From Verrucomicrobiia bacterium (GTDB taxonomy: Bacteria; Verrucomicrobiota; Verrucomicrobiia; CAIQCK01), in NCBI GenBank assembly GCA_026417675.1, contig JAOACV010000245.1:1-5067 (forward strand): DNA of 5,067 nt. The letters are read 5' to 3'. Shown here piece after piece: positions 1 to 5,067 of this stretch. Made by a program: the position numbers and the translations under genes. The notes beneath the pieces are model-generated. The model was not told the DNA's origin and searched no databases. It saw only the letters and a program-made list of their open reading frames with translations. Positions within the stretch are counted from its first letter, which is position 1. Each line of letters opens with the position of its first letter.

Positions 1-1540
1 GATGATGGGTCACCGTCAATCGCACGGCGGCGTGGGGATTGGCGTCATAGACCAAGGACGCGCTGGCGGGCGCGCCGGCGCGGGCGCGCGACCACGGCAC
101 GCGCACGCCGACCGTCGCCGTGCCTTTGCGCAGCACCACCGCTTCGCCGACTGCAACGGGAAACGCGGCGGGCCTGCCTTTTTCAAATTGTGCGGGCCGG
201 TCGCCCACCCAGAAGGCGTCGGCGTCGAGCGGCATCACAAAGTGCGACTCCAGCGTCCGGGTTTCTGCCGGCACATCCTTCTCGCGATAGATCGCTAGTC
301 CGAGCGCGTCCACGCGCCGCTGCGCCGCGACCCAGAAGGGCGTTAGATGCAGCGTCTTCGCGTGTGCCCTGCTCTCCTGAATCTTGATCTGGCCGTAGGG
401 ATCATGCCGGCCATCAGCAATGAAATAACAGCGCACACCTTCGCGCGGCCCCGGCAGATCGGCGCTCAGCGGGATGTCCATCGTGTGATAGTTCGCGCCC
501 GCCGCGCTCAACGTCACGTCGCGGCAAAGATAGTGCGTGCGCGTTTGATGTTTCTCCAGGCCCCAGACCTGCGTCACCAGCCGCGGGAACCGGCGCTCGC
601 TCATTTGCTTCAACGCCGCCGACGGCCGCTCGTGCTGATAGGCCAGCCAGATGACTGTCGGACGGCGCGTCGCGCTCACGGGCAGCCAGCCGTTGGCCAC
701 GAGTTGCTGGTCGAGATAACCGAGTCCGCGCAGATAGTCGTAGTCGCGGCTGCGCGCGCCGCCGAGCTTCTGCGCCGGGGGAAACCAGTTCAGGGCGATG
801 TCGGTCCAAAACAGTTCCCTCAACGCCCTCGCCTGCGTCCGGGCGCGCCCGCGTTGCGCAAACAACTCGATCAGCAGAAGGTCGTCGAGGTCCACGCCAT
901 AGTAGGTGGGGCTGACGTATTCGTGGATGCCGCCCTCAGCCATGTGGAGCAGGATGCGATCGAGCCGCGCGTAGCCTTCCTCGGCCACATCGGGTTTGCC
1001 GAGCGCCTCCCCCAGAAGCATAAGATCGCCAGCGTTCATCGACGCAATGTTGGTGTAGCTCTCTGGAACGCGGTGCCGCAGCAAGCCCCGCACGGCCAGT
1101 TCGAGAACCGGCTGCAGCTTCTCTCGCGCGCGTGCCGGCATGGCGTCGCGATGCCGCAGCCAGAGCAATGCGCCGGCCTGCATGCAGAAATCCACGGCGT
1201 TGTAGTCGAGCACCTCGTCATGTCCCCACTGCCACCGGAAATTGCCGTAACCGCGGCTTTGGGGATCGCGGTCCTGCATCCTCGCAGCCAAATCGAACAA
1301 CCGTTCCAGCCGGTCCGGATTCGTCTTTGCCTCGCACAGCGCCAAGGCGTAGATGAACAGCTCGCGTGACGACAGGTTTGCCGGGGGCGGCTGCCGGCTG
1401 GCCGCGCGCCATGTGCGCTCGCCGGCCTCCACCGCGTTGCGGACGATGGCGTCGTCCACAACCGGCTCCGCGGCTCGCAGGTCAAAGCCGACGACGAGGA
1501 TCAGCACGGAAAGAGCGCGCGTCGCAAGTTGAAATGTCAC
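1..1540 (-). CDS. Secreted (alpha/alpha)-toroid-like protein, possible polysaccharide lyase; partial, C-terminus off the left edge
   Basis: The frame is open for 513 codons, from GTG at 1538-1540 to the window edge. I translated it through and found no stop; an in-frame TAG at 1550-1552 lies just upstream, so this GTG is the first usable start. It gives a good Sec signal peptide: Arg8, a hydrophobic core ALSVLILVVGF (9-19), and probable cleavage near RAA (22-24). Residues 25 to about 330 look mainly helical, with conserved-looking blocks: Y98-G-N-F-R-W-Q-W-G-H107 followed by DYN (112-114), YTNIASMN (162-169), and HEYVSPTYYGVD (206-217). From about 335 the sequence turns into short beta-like strands rich in Trp, Tyr and Thr (QVWGLEKHQT 344-353, THYLCRD 355-361). 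Helical toroid followed by beta-sandwich is the known layout of heparinase and alginate-lyase-type enzymes; the Asn, His and Tyr residues above would suit catalysis, but that is inference. I do not recognise the exact family. No strong ribosome-binding site precedes the GTG. The stop codon is outside the window. Confidence 0.85.
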   Translation of the reverse strand, partial: MTFQLATRALSVLILVVGFDLRAAEPVVDDAIVRNAVEAGERTWRAASRQPPPANLSSRELFIYALALCEAKTNPDRLERLFDLAARMQDRDPQSRGYGNFRWQWGHDEVLDYNAVDFCMQAGALLWLRHRDAMPARAREKLQPVLELAVRGLLRHRVPESYTNIASMNAGDLMLLGEALGKPDVAEEGYARLDRILLHMAEGGIHEYVSPTYYGVDLDDLLLIELFAQRGRARTQARALRELFWTDIALNWFPPAQKLGGARSRDYDYLRGLGYLDQQLVANGWLPVSATRRPTVIWLAYQHERPSAALKQMSERRFPRLVTQVWGLEKHQTRTHYLCRDVTLSAAGANYHTMDIPLSADLPGPREGVRCYFIADGRHDPYGQIKIQESRAHAKTLHLTPFWVAAQRRVDALGLAIYREKDVPAETRTLESHFVMPLDADAFWVGDRPAQFEKGRPAAFPVAVGEAVVLRKGTATVGVRVPWSRARAGAPASASLVYDANPHAAVRLTVTHH

Positions 1541-1762
1541 ACCCCGTTTCTACAAAAAGCCGGATGGGTTCGCAAGAAAGGCAAGCAAAAGTGTCGCACG
1601 GCGCAGCAGACTAAGCACTGGCGGTTTTCAACAGTCGCAACCGTTGCGGTCCTAAACATCGCCGGCGGCAGCTTGCCCGCAGCCCGGCCCGGCCGACAGG
1701 TTCCCGTCGAAGCAGCGCGCTCTGTGGCCTTGACGCGACAGCGCCGAGGGCTGCTGTCGTCG
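1541..1762. other. 222-base intergenic spacer between the propeller gene and the toroid gene
   Basis: No coding frame is supported here. On the minus strand it opens with a hairpin directly after the propeller stop codon (listed separately), then a C/G-rich stretch around 1674-1700, then a less GC-rich part (about 1541-1600) just before the GTG start at 1540. That lower-GC part is where a promoter for the toroid gene would sit, but I see no convincing -35/-10 pair. The size of the gap allows separate transcription of the toroid gene. Confidence 0.6.
1736..1759 (-). terminator. Hairpin just behind the propeller stop codon; weak candidate terminator
   Basis: CGACAGC (1736-1742) and GCTGTCG (1753-1759) form a perfect 7-bp stem around a 10-base loop. 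The stem begins three bases after the propeller stop codon in the direction of transcription. No run of U follows on the minus strand, so this is not a classical intrinsic terminator. It could be a U-less terminator, an mRNA 3' stabiliser, or chance in GC-rich DNA. Confidence 0.3.
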
Positions 1763-3220
1763 TCAGAGGTTGAACTTCATCGAGAACAGGTCGGCATTCT
1801 CCAGGACAAACCGCAGGCGCACCGGTTTGCCGGCGAGCGCATGGACGCTGGGGCCGGATTTCCACTTCACGATGCGAGCGATGTCGTCGCCGGCGAACGG
1901 CTGACAGTCGGCCAAGGCGAACTTCGGCAGCGGCTCGCCAGAGGCGTCCTGAATCTCCACACGAACACTGCCTTTGACATTCAGTTCCAGGGTCTTGCCG
2001 GTGAAACGCAGCGGCTTGGTCAGCAGTTCGCCCTTGCCCGACGCGTGGACGGAGACAAAGCCGTCGGTGCGGAAGGTGAAGCGGCGGACGCGGCTGGCGG
2101 GGCCTTTGTAGTAGGCCTCGGTCGCATAAACGGACAACTCGCGGTCCTGGCCGGGAAGCTGCAGCAGACCCCACGTCATGTAATTGCTGCGGTTGCCGTC
2201 GCGATCCTTCGGCGCGGTGATCGGGATGAGTTCCTCGGCCCAGCGGCGGAAAAGGACGCCGTCACGGCTGGTCATGAAGACAGGCTCCACTTGCTGGGTC
2301 TTCGGCTGGTAGCGGGTCGGGAAGCCGACGAAAAGGTGCGGCGCGCGAAAGTAGGGCATCACGGCGTTGGTGTAGAGATGCTCAGGCGGCGAGTCCACGT
2401 ATCTGAGATCGGCATGGTTCTCCCAGTGGATGAAGTCCTTCGAGGTGGCCGTGCGGATGGCGCGCACGCCGGCCGGTTTCCAACCCCGCTCGTCGGTGTA
2501 GCCGGCGGTGAAGATGCGCCAGTAAGCGCGGTATTCGCGGCGCGCGCCGTCCCAGAAGGCGAGGTTCTGGGAATCGAACGCGCCCGCGGTGATGACGGCC
2601 TCCTTCAGCATCGTCCAGCGCACGCCGTCGGTGGATTTCAGCGCGTTCAGGCAGTGTTTCTTCTTTCCGTCAATCAGCGTTGTGCCGCCCGCGAGCGCCT
2701 TGTAGCGGGCGTCGCGAGGGCAGGCGGGGTTGGCGTCCTTGAACGGCGTGAAGTTGTGCGAGCCTTCGCCGGTCCAGACGATGTTGTTGTCCTTGGAGCC
2801 GGCGAACTCGCAAACGCCCAGCTTCGGCTTTGTCCACGTGATGCCGTCCCGACTTTCCGCGTAGCAGGCGACTTCGGGGTGCGAGGCTTTTTTCTTCGTC
2901 TCGTCGAAGTGCGAGCCGCGGTAGTAGGCTCGGAAGCGGTCGCCGTCGCGAAAGATCGCATAGTAGGCCGACGTGTTGCCCTCCCAAGGCGCGTCGCAAA
3001 CGAGCGCGACTTCTCTCGCCTCCGGCTTGTGCAGTCTCAGTTCCGCGCCCGTCATGCGCTCGATGAGGAAATCGTCCACAAACAGCTCGCGGCGCGAAGC
3101 GATGTTTATGACGTCCGGCGCGGCCGCCTCGGCGGCGCGCGACCGCCATGACACCATGCTGGCACCGGCTGCCAGGGCGGTTTTCAACCACTGTCTGCGA
3201 CTGAGCGTGTTCTGGTTCAT
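1763..3220 (-). CDS. Exported five-bladed beta-propeller glycosidase-like protein with C-terminal beta-sandwich
   Basis: The protein has 485 residues from ATG at 3218-3220. I prefer this start over an in-frame ATG 30 codons upstream because it has AAAGGAA just before it and places a twin-arginine-type leader at the N-terminus: S7-R-R-Q-W-L-K13, hydrophobic TALAAGASMV (14-23), Ala-rich cleavage zone near 29-34. The mature part opens with LFVDDFLIE (46-54), a block I know from many Verrucomicrobiota and Planctomycetota secreted proteins. Blade-like repeats of the S-x-D-G-x-x-W type occur at 123-129 (SRDGITW), 196-202 (STDGVRW), 259-266 (TSKDFIHW) and 317-327 (a variant ending RRW). Other strong blocks are KDNNIVW (143-149), HNFTPFKD (155-162), GAFDSQNLAFWD (213-224) and EHLYTNAV (280-287). 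Residues from about 390 to the end form a beta-sandwich-like tail (GSVRVEIQDASG, ALAGKPVRLRFVLENADL). Related propellers are found in GH32/GH43-type enzymes, so glycan cleavage or binding outside the cytoplasm is the best guess; the substrate and the catalytic acids are not identifiable by eye. Confidence 0.9.
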   Translation of the reverse strand: MNQNTLSRRQWLKTALAAGASMVSWRSRAAEAAAPDVINIASRRELFVDDFLIERMTGAELRLHKPEAREVALVCDAPWEGNTSAYYAIFRDGDRFRAYYRGSHFDETKKKASHPEVACYAESRDGITWTKPKLGVCEFAGSKDNNIVWTGEGSHNFTPFKDANPACPRDARYKALAGGTTLIDGKKKHCLNALKSTDGVRWTMLKEAVITAGAFDSQNLAFWDGARREYRAYWRIFTAGYTDERGWKPAGVRAIRTATSKDFIHWENHADLRYVDSPPEHLYTNAVMPYFRAPHLFVGFPTRYQPKTQQVEPVFMTSRDGVLFRRWAEELIPITAPKDRDGNRSNYMTWGLLQLPGQDRELSVYATEAYYKGPASRVRRFTFRTDGFVSVHASGKGELLTKPLRFTGKTLELNVKGSVRVEIQDASGEPLPKFALADCQPFAGDDIARIVKWKSGPSVHALAGKPVRLRFVLENADLFSMKFNL

Positions 3221-3328
3221 GGTTCCTTTCGATGGGCGTTCGCGAGGGACTTGTGCCTCAGTGAAATCGCAAAGGCGCGCTCCTCGCCGCGTCCGGTCGC
3301 ATATTGCCAAGGAGTCGTATCGTCCGCA
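3221..3328. other. 108-base spacer between the hydrolase and propeller genes
   Basis: The gap holds the propeller ribosome-binding site at its left end and no convincing terminator. The propeller frame is open through most of it, up to an ATG at 3310, but the encoded residues show no signal or domain character. The short gap and shared direction allow cotranscription of the hydrolase and propeller genes. Confidence 0.5.
3223..3229 (-). promoter_or_regulatory. Ribosome-binding site that decides the propeller start
   Basis: On the minus strand AAAGGAA precedes the ATG at 3218-3220, with two bases (CC) between. The spacing is somewhat short but the match is good. It supports the start that puts the twin-arginine motif at residues 7-13 rather than the upstream in-frame ATG at 3308-3310, which lies within 20 bases of the preceding gene's stop. 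Confidence 0.6.
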
Positions 3329-4195
3329 TCAACGAAATCCGCCCCGTGGCGCGGCCTGTCGGGGATGTTCCCGCTCCAGAACCTTTGAAACCACGAACTC
3401 CAAGGCCGCCTTCGAGTCCTCCCAGGTCGTGTTGTGGCCGCCGTCGGGCCGGTGGATCAGCAGGACGTTGGGGTTCGTCGTCTTCAACGCGTCGAGCAAC
3501 CGCCGCACACTGTCAGGCGGAACGGAGCGGTCTTTGCCGCCGGTGGTCGCCGCCACCGGCATCGTGAAACGCTCCGGCCAAAACTCCGCGCTTCGCCGGC
3601 GATATTCGTCGGGCTTCTGGTCTTTCGTGCCGCCGAAGGACGCGGCGATGGCGTCGGCAAAGTCGGGGAACTCAACGAGGTTCGCCGTGCCGTTGAACGC
3701 GACCACGCCGTCCACCAGATCGGGATGCATCGCCGCGAACGTAAGCGCGCCCGTGCCGCCCATCGAGCCGCCGCAGAGGATGATCTTCGTGACGCGATGC
3801 CGGCGCTTCAACTCGCCGATGATTTGCGCCACGTCCGCCTCGGCTTTCGGACCCATCCACGATGTTTTTGCGCGATAATCGGGCGAGACCAACATCAGGC
3901 CGCGCGCGGCGGCCACTTCCCGCGCCGCGCGACATTCGCCACGCGCGTCTTTCACGAATTGCCACCGGTCGGAGCCGTGGCCGTGCAGCACGATCAGCGC
4001 GGCACAGGATTTGCCAGCGGCGAAACCATCCGGATAGACAATGACGTATTTCTGCTCTGTGCCATCGCAGTTCGCCTTGAACGACACGTCTTCAATCCGC
4101 TGGGCGGCAAGTGCGGTCACGTTGGCCAGGGCAAGGCACAACAACGCCGCCCGCCTCGGCTGCGTCGAGCGTCCAGTGTGAAGTTCCGCGTTCAT
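3329..4195 (-). CDS. Secreted alpha/beta-hydrolase, esterase/PHB-depolymerase-like
   Basis: The protein has 288 residues from ATG at 4193-4195. AAAGGG lies seven bases upstream, and the start gives a clean Sec signal peptide: Arg14-Arg15, hydrophobic AALLCLALANVTALAA (16-31), cleavage near residue 31. The alpha/beta-hydrolase landmarks are in order: the HGHGS oxyanion region (71-75), SPDYR (104-108), nucleophile elbow G142-G-S-M-G-G147 with Ser144, acid Asp222 in GGKDRSVP (219-226), and His254 in GGHN (252-255). That is a complete Ser-Asp-His triad. The length suits single-domain esterases, feruloyl- and acetyl-xylan-esterase-like and PHB-depolymerase-like enzymes; peptidase or dienelactone-hydrolase relatives cannot be excluded. 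The frame stays open upstream to an ATG at 4312, but that 39-residue extension is translated from the repeat-bearing spacer, lacks a signal peptide and is probably not made. Next to a propeller and a lyase-like protein, removal of ester groups from a polysaccharide is a reasonable but unproven role. Confidence 0.9.
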   Translation of the reverse strand: MNAELHTGRSTQPRRAALLCLALANVTALAAQRIEDVSFKANCDGTEQKYVIVYPDGFAAGKSCAALIVLHGHGSDRWQFVKDARGECRAAREVAAARGLMLVSPDYRAKTSWMGPKAEADVAQIIGELKRRHRVTKIILCGGSMGGTGALTFAAMHPDLVDGVVAFNGTANLVEFPDFADAIAASFGGTKDQKPDEYRRRSAEFWPERFTMPVAATTGGKDRSVPPDSVRRLLDALKTTNPNVLLIHRPDGGHNTTWEDSKAALEFVVSKVLEREHPRQAAPRGGFR

Positions 4196-4202
4196 GATTG
4201 CG

Positions 4203-4208
4203 CCCTTT
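4203..4208 (-). promoter_or_regulatory. Ribosome-binding site for the hydrolase gene
   Basis: The minus strand reads AAAGGG, then seven bases, then ATG at 4195. This is close to ideal spacing and is the main reason, with the signal peptide, to place the start at 4195 instead of at the in-frame ATG at 4312 or the one at 4228. Confidence 0.65.
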
Positions 4209-4284
4209 GGCAACCGCGGCCGTTTCATCCAACAAGGTGGCGCGTGGTCTCCGAACGCGCTCGCGCCAATCAACGACAACACCC

Positions 4285-4305
4285 ACCGCGTTTGGAGAAC
4301 GCGGT
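4285..4305 (-). terminator. Compact 8-bp hairpin in the frr-hydrolase spacer; possible terminator
   Basis: ACCGCGTT and AACGCGGT pair perfectly around the loop TGGAG (plus-strand reading). It is the most stable-looking hairpin in the spacer and lies about 75 bases behind the frr stop. The minus strand continues GGGTGTTGTCG, which has some T but no true U-tract. It may end the pyrH-frr transcript, or it may simply be part of the repeat element. Confidence 0.3.
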
Positions 4306-4379
4306 CCACCATGCCGAGCTGTGAGAGTCCTCCGGCAGATGGCTTTGCGGAGTGAACGGACGCGGGCTCAAAGACTCCG

Positions 4380-4946
4380 CTACACCGTCAGGATTTCCTT
4401 CTCTTTTGCCGCCAAGTGCTTGTCTATCTCGGCGATGTATTGATCGGTCAGCTTTTGGACCTCTTTCTCGGCGGTCGCCAGTTCGTCCTCGCTGATCGTG
4501 CCTTCCTTCTGAAGCTTCTTAAGCGACTCGATGGCGTCGCGGCGCTCGTTGCGGATGGCAATGCGGCCGTTCTCGGCGTATTTCTTGACGATCTTGTCCA
4601 GTTCCTTGCGCCGCTCCTCGCTGGGGATGGGCAGGAAGATGCGAATGAGCTTGCCGTCCACGCGCGGGTTGACGCCGATGTTGGCTTTCTGGATGGCCTT
4701 CTCGATCGGCTGGACGTTGGCCACGTCCCACGGTTGAATGGCAATGACCCGCGCTTCGGGGGTGCTGATGCCGGCGATGTCGCGCAGGCGCATGACGCTG
4801 CCGTAAGCCTCGACCTGGATGTTCTCCACTAGCGCGGGCGAAGCGCGTCCGGTGTGGATGGTGGCAAACTCCGACTCGACCACCTTCAGGGTCTTCTCCA
4901 TTTTCTCCTCGGCAGTCAACAGGATGTCGTCAACGGATTCGGGCAT
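4380..4946 (-). CDS. frr: Ribosome recycling factor
   Basis: The 188-residue product has the usual length of bacterial ribosome recycling factor (about 185). With EF-G it splits post-termination ribosomes into subunits in the cytoplasm. Family landmarks are all present: the first helix leading to TGRASPALVENI (32-43), the domain II hinge region with STPEARVIAIQPWD (61-74), KAIQKANIGVNP (83-94), then LPIPSEERRKEL (105-116) and RNERRDA (132-138) of the basic three-helix bundle, ending in a Lys/Glu-rich helix. The start ATG lies five bases after the pyrH stop with no clear Shine-Dalgarno sequence, which suggests translational coupling to pyrH. The family identity is near certain. The stop TAG (4380-4382) shares its last base with an inverted repeat in the following spacer. 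Confidence 0.98.
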   Translation of the reverse strand: MPESVDDILLTAEEKMEKTLKVVESEFATIHTGRASPALVENIQVEAYGSVMRLRDIAGISTPEARVIAIQPWDVANVQPIEKAIQKANIGVNPRVDGKLIRIFLPIPSEERRKELDKIVKKYAENGRIAIRNERRDAIESLKKLQKEGTISEDELATAEKEVQKLTDQYIAEIDKHLAAKEKEILTV

Positions 4947-4951
4947 GGCGG

Positions 4952-5067
4952 TTATTCGGCAACGAGCGTGCCGACCTTTCGACCCAGCACGGCCCGCTTG
5001 ATGTTGCCGGGCTGGAACATGTTGAACACGATGATGGGGATGCGGCTGTCCATGCAGAGGCTGAACG
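4952..5067 (-). CDS. pyrH: UMP kinase, C-terminal fragment cut by the window edge
   Basis: The last 37 codons before TAA at 4952-4954 are visible; the rest lies beyond the right edge. The residues include [20 protein letters not shown] followed by [13 protein letters not shown]. These match the end of bacterial UMP kinase, where a P-I-x-V-F-N-M block is followed by a Pro-Gly turn, a basic helix and a G-T-L-(V/I)-x-E terminus. The enzyme phosphorylates UMP to UDP in pyrimidine synthesis. A position immediately before frr is the classical order for pyrH, which supports the call. The truncation is caused by the window only; nothing suggests a broken gene. Confidence 0.95.
   Translation of the reverse strand, partial: FSLCMDSRIPIIVFNMFQPGNIKRAVLGRKVGTLVAE

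Larger units (their letters stand above)
4196..4379. repeat. Hairpin-rich spacer after frr; candidate dispersed intergenic repeat
   Basis: The 184 bases between frr and the hydrolase hold three inverted repeats: TGGCGCG (4238-4244) with CGCGCCA (4262-4268), a 17-base loop; ACCGCGTT (4285-4292) with AACGCGGT (4298-4305), an 8-bp stem and 5-base loop; and GCGGAGT (4347-4353) with ACTCCGC (4374-4380), a 20-base loop. The last base of the third repeat is part of the frr stop codon. CTTTG (4343-4347) can also pair with CAAAG (4369-4373), which would cross the third stem in a pseudoknot-like way. The wording of this stretch resembles intergenic repeats I associate with verrucomicrobial genomes, but this rests on memory and a single copy here. 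A rho-independent terminator is less likely because no U-run follows any stem. Confidence 0.45.

Noticed and set aside
60..110. GC-only stretch with repeated GCGCC/GGCGC words
   Set aside because: It reads as ordinary Ala-, Arg- and Gly-rich codons of the toroid gene, and the palindromic words follow from the base composition.
347..1369. A 340-codon open frame on the plus strand
   Set aside because: It is opposite the toroid gene. Its translation is low-complexity in character and has no signal or domain, whereas the minus-strand frame is open for 513 codons and protein-like throughout.
1036..1485. A 149-codon minus-strand frame, and similar short minus-strand frames at 414-809 and 1218-1412
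   Set aside because: These are other reading frames of the same stretch as the toroid gene. They are Arg- and Ser-rich with no domain-like blocks and end at random stops.
1545..1580. A possible promoter (TTGCGA, 15 bases, TGTAGA on the minus strand) before the toroid gene
   Set aside because: The -10 box matches the consensus poorly, the spacing is short, and the transcript would start almost at the GTG codon. Not strong enough to list.
1529..3151. A 540-codon open frame on the plus strand
   Set aside because: It lies opposite the propeller gene, whose minus-strand product has clear domain blocks, a signal leader and a ribosome-binding site. The plus-strand translation is rich in Arg, Ala, Gly and Val with no recognisable motif, as expected of an antisense shadow in GC-rich DNA.
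3434..4324. A 296-codon open frame on the plus strand
   Set aside because: It covers the hydrolase gene and its spacer in antisense. The minus strand has a complete Ser-Asp-His triad, so this is a shadow.
4416..4832. A 138-codon plus-strand frame opposite frr
   Set aside because: The minus strand encodes an intact ribosome recycling factor of normal length; the plus-strand frame is its antisense shadow.

Overview
This 5,067-base, GC-rich window looks like bacterial chromosome from the Planctomycetota-Verrucomicrobiota-Chlamydiota (PVC) group, most likely a soil- or water-type Verrucomicrobiota. The lineage call is inference. It rests on high GC, on the type of secreted beta-propeller protein (a family I associate with Verrucomicrobiota and Planctomycetota), and on short hairpin-rich spacers. 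No rRNA, tRNA, CRISPR array or transposase is visible.

Every gene I can support lies on the minus strand, so the region reads from right to left. At the right edge is the C-terminal end of pyrH (UMP kinase; 4952-5067). Five bases later comes a complete frr (ribosome recycling factor; 4380-4946). This is a conserved housekeeping pair. A 184-base spacer follows (4196-4379) that carries three inverted repeats. Next are three genes for exported proteins: a secreted alpha/beta hydrolase (3329-4195), a secreted five-bladed-propeller glycosidase-like protein with a twin-arginine-type leader (1763-3220), and a large secreted protein (1-1540) that runs off the left edge. The last one begins with GTG, is open for 513 codons, and resembles (alpha/alpha)-toroid polysaccharide lyases in layout.

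The window therefore joins a translation/nucleotide core to a small accessory block of exported enzymes. A putative lyase-like toroid, a glycosidase-like propeller and an esterase-like hydrolase could together degrade a decorated polysaccharide. None of the three substrates can be read from the sequence. The spacers between the exported genes are 108 and 222 bases, so they are not tightly coupled and may be transcribed separately.

The plus strand has long open frames opposite these genes, as expected in GC-rich DNA. None of them looks like a gene.
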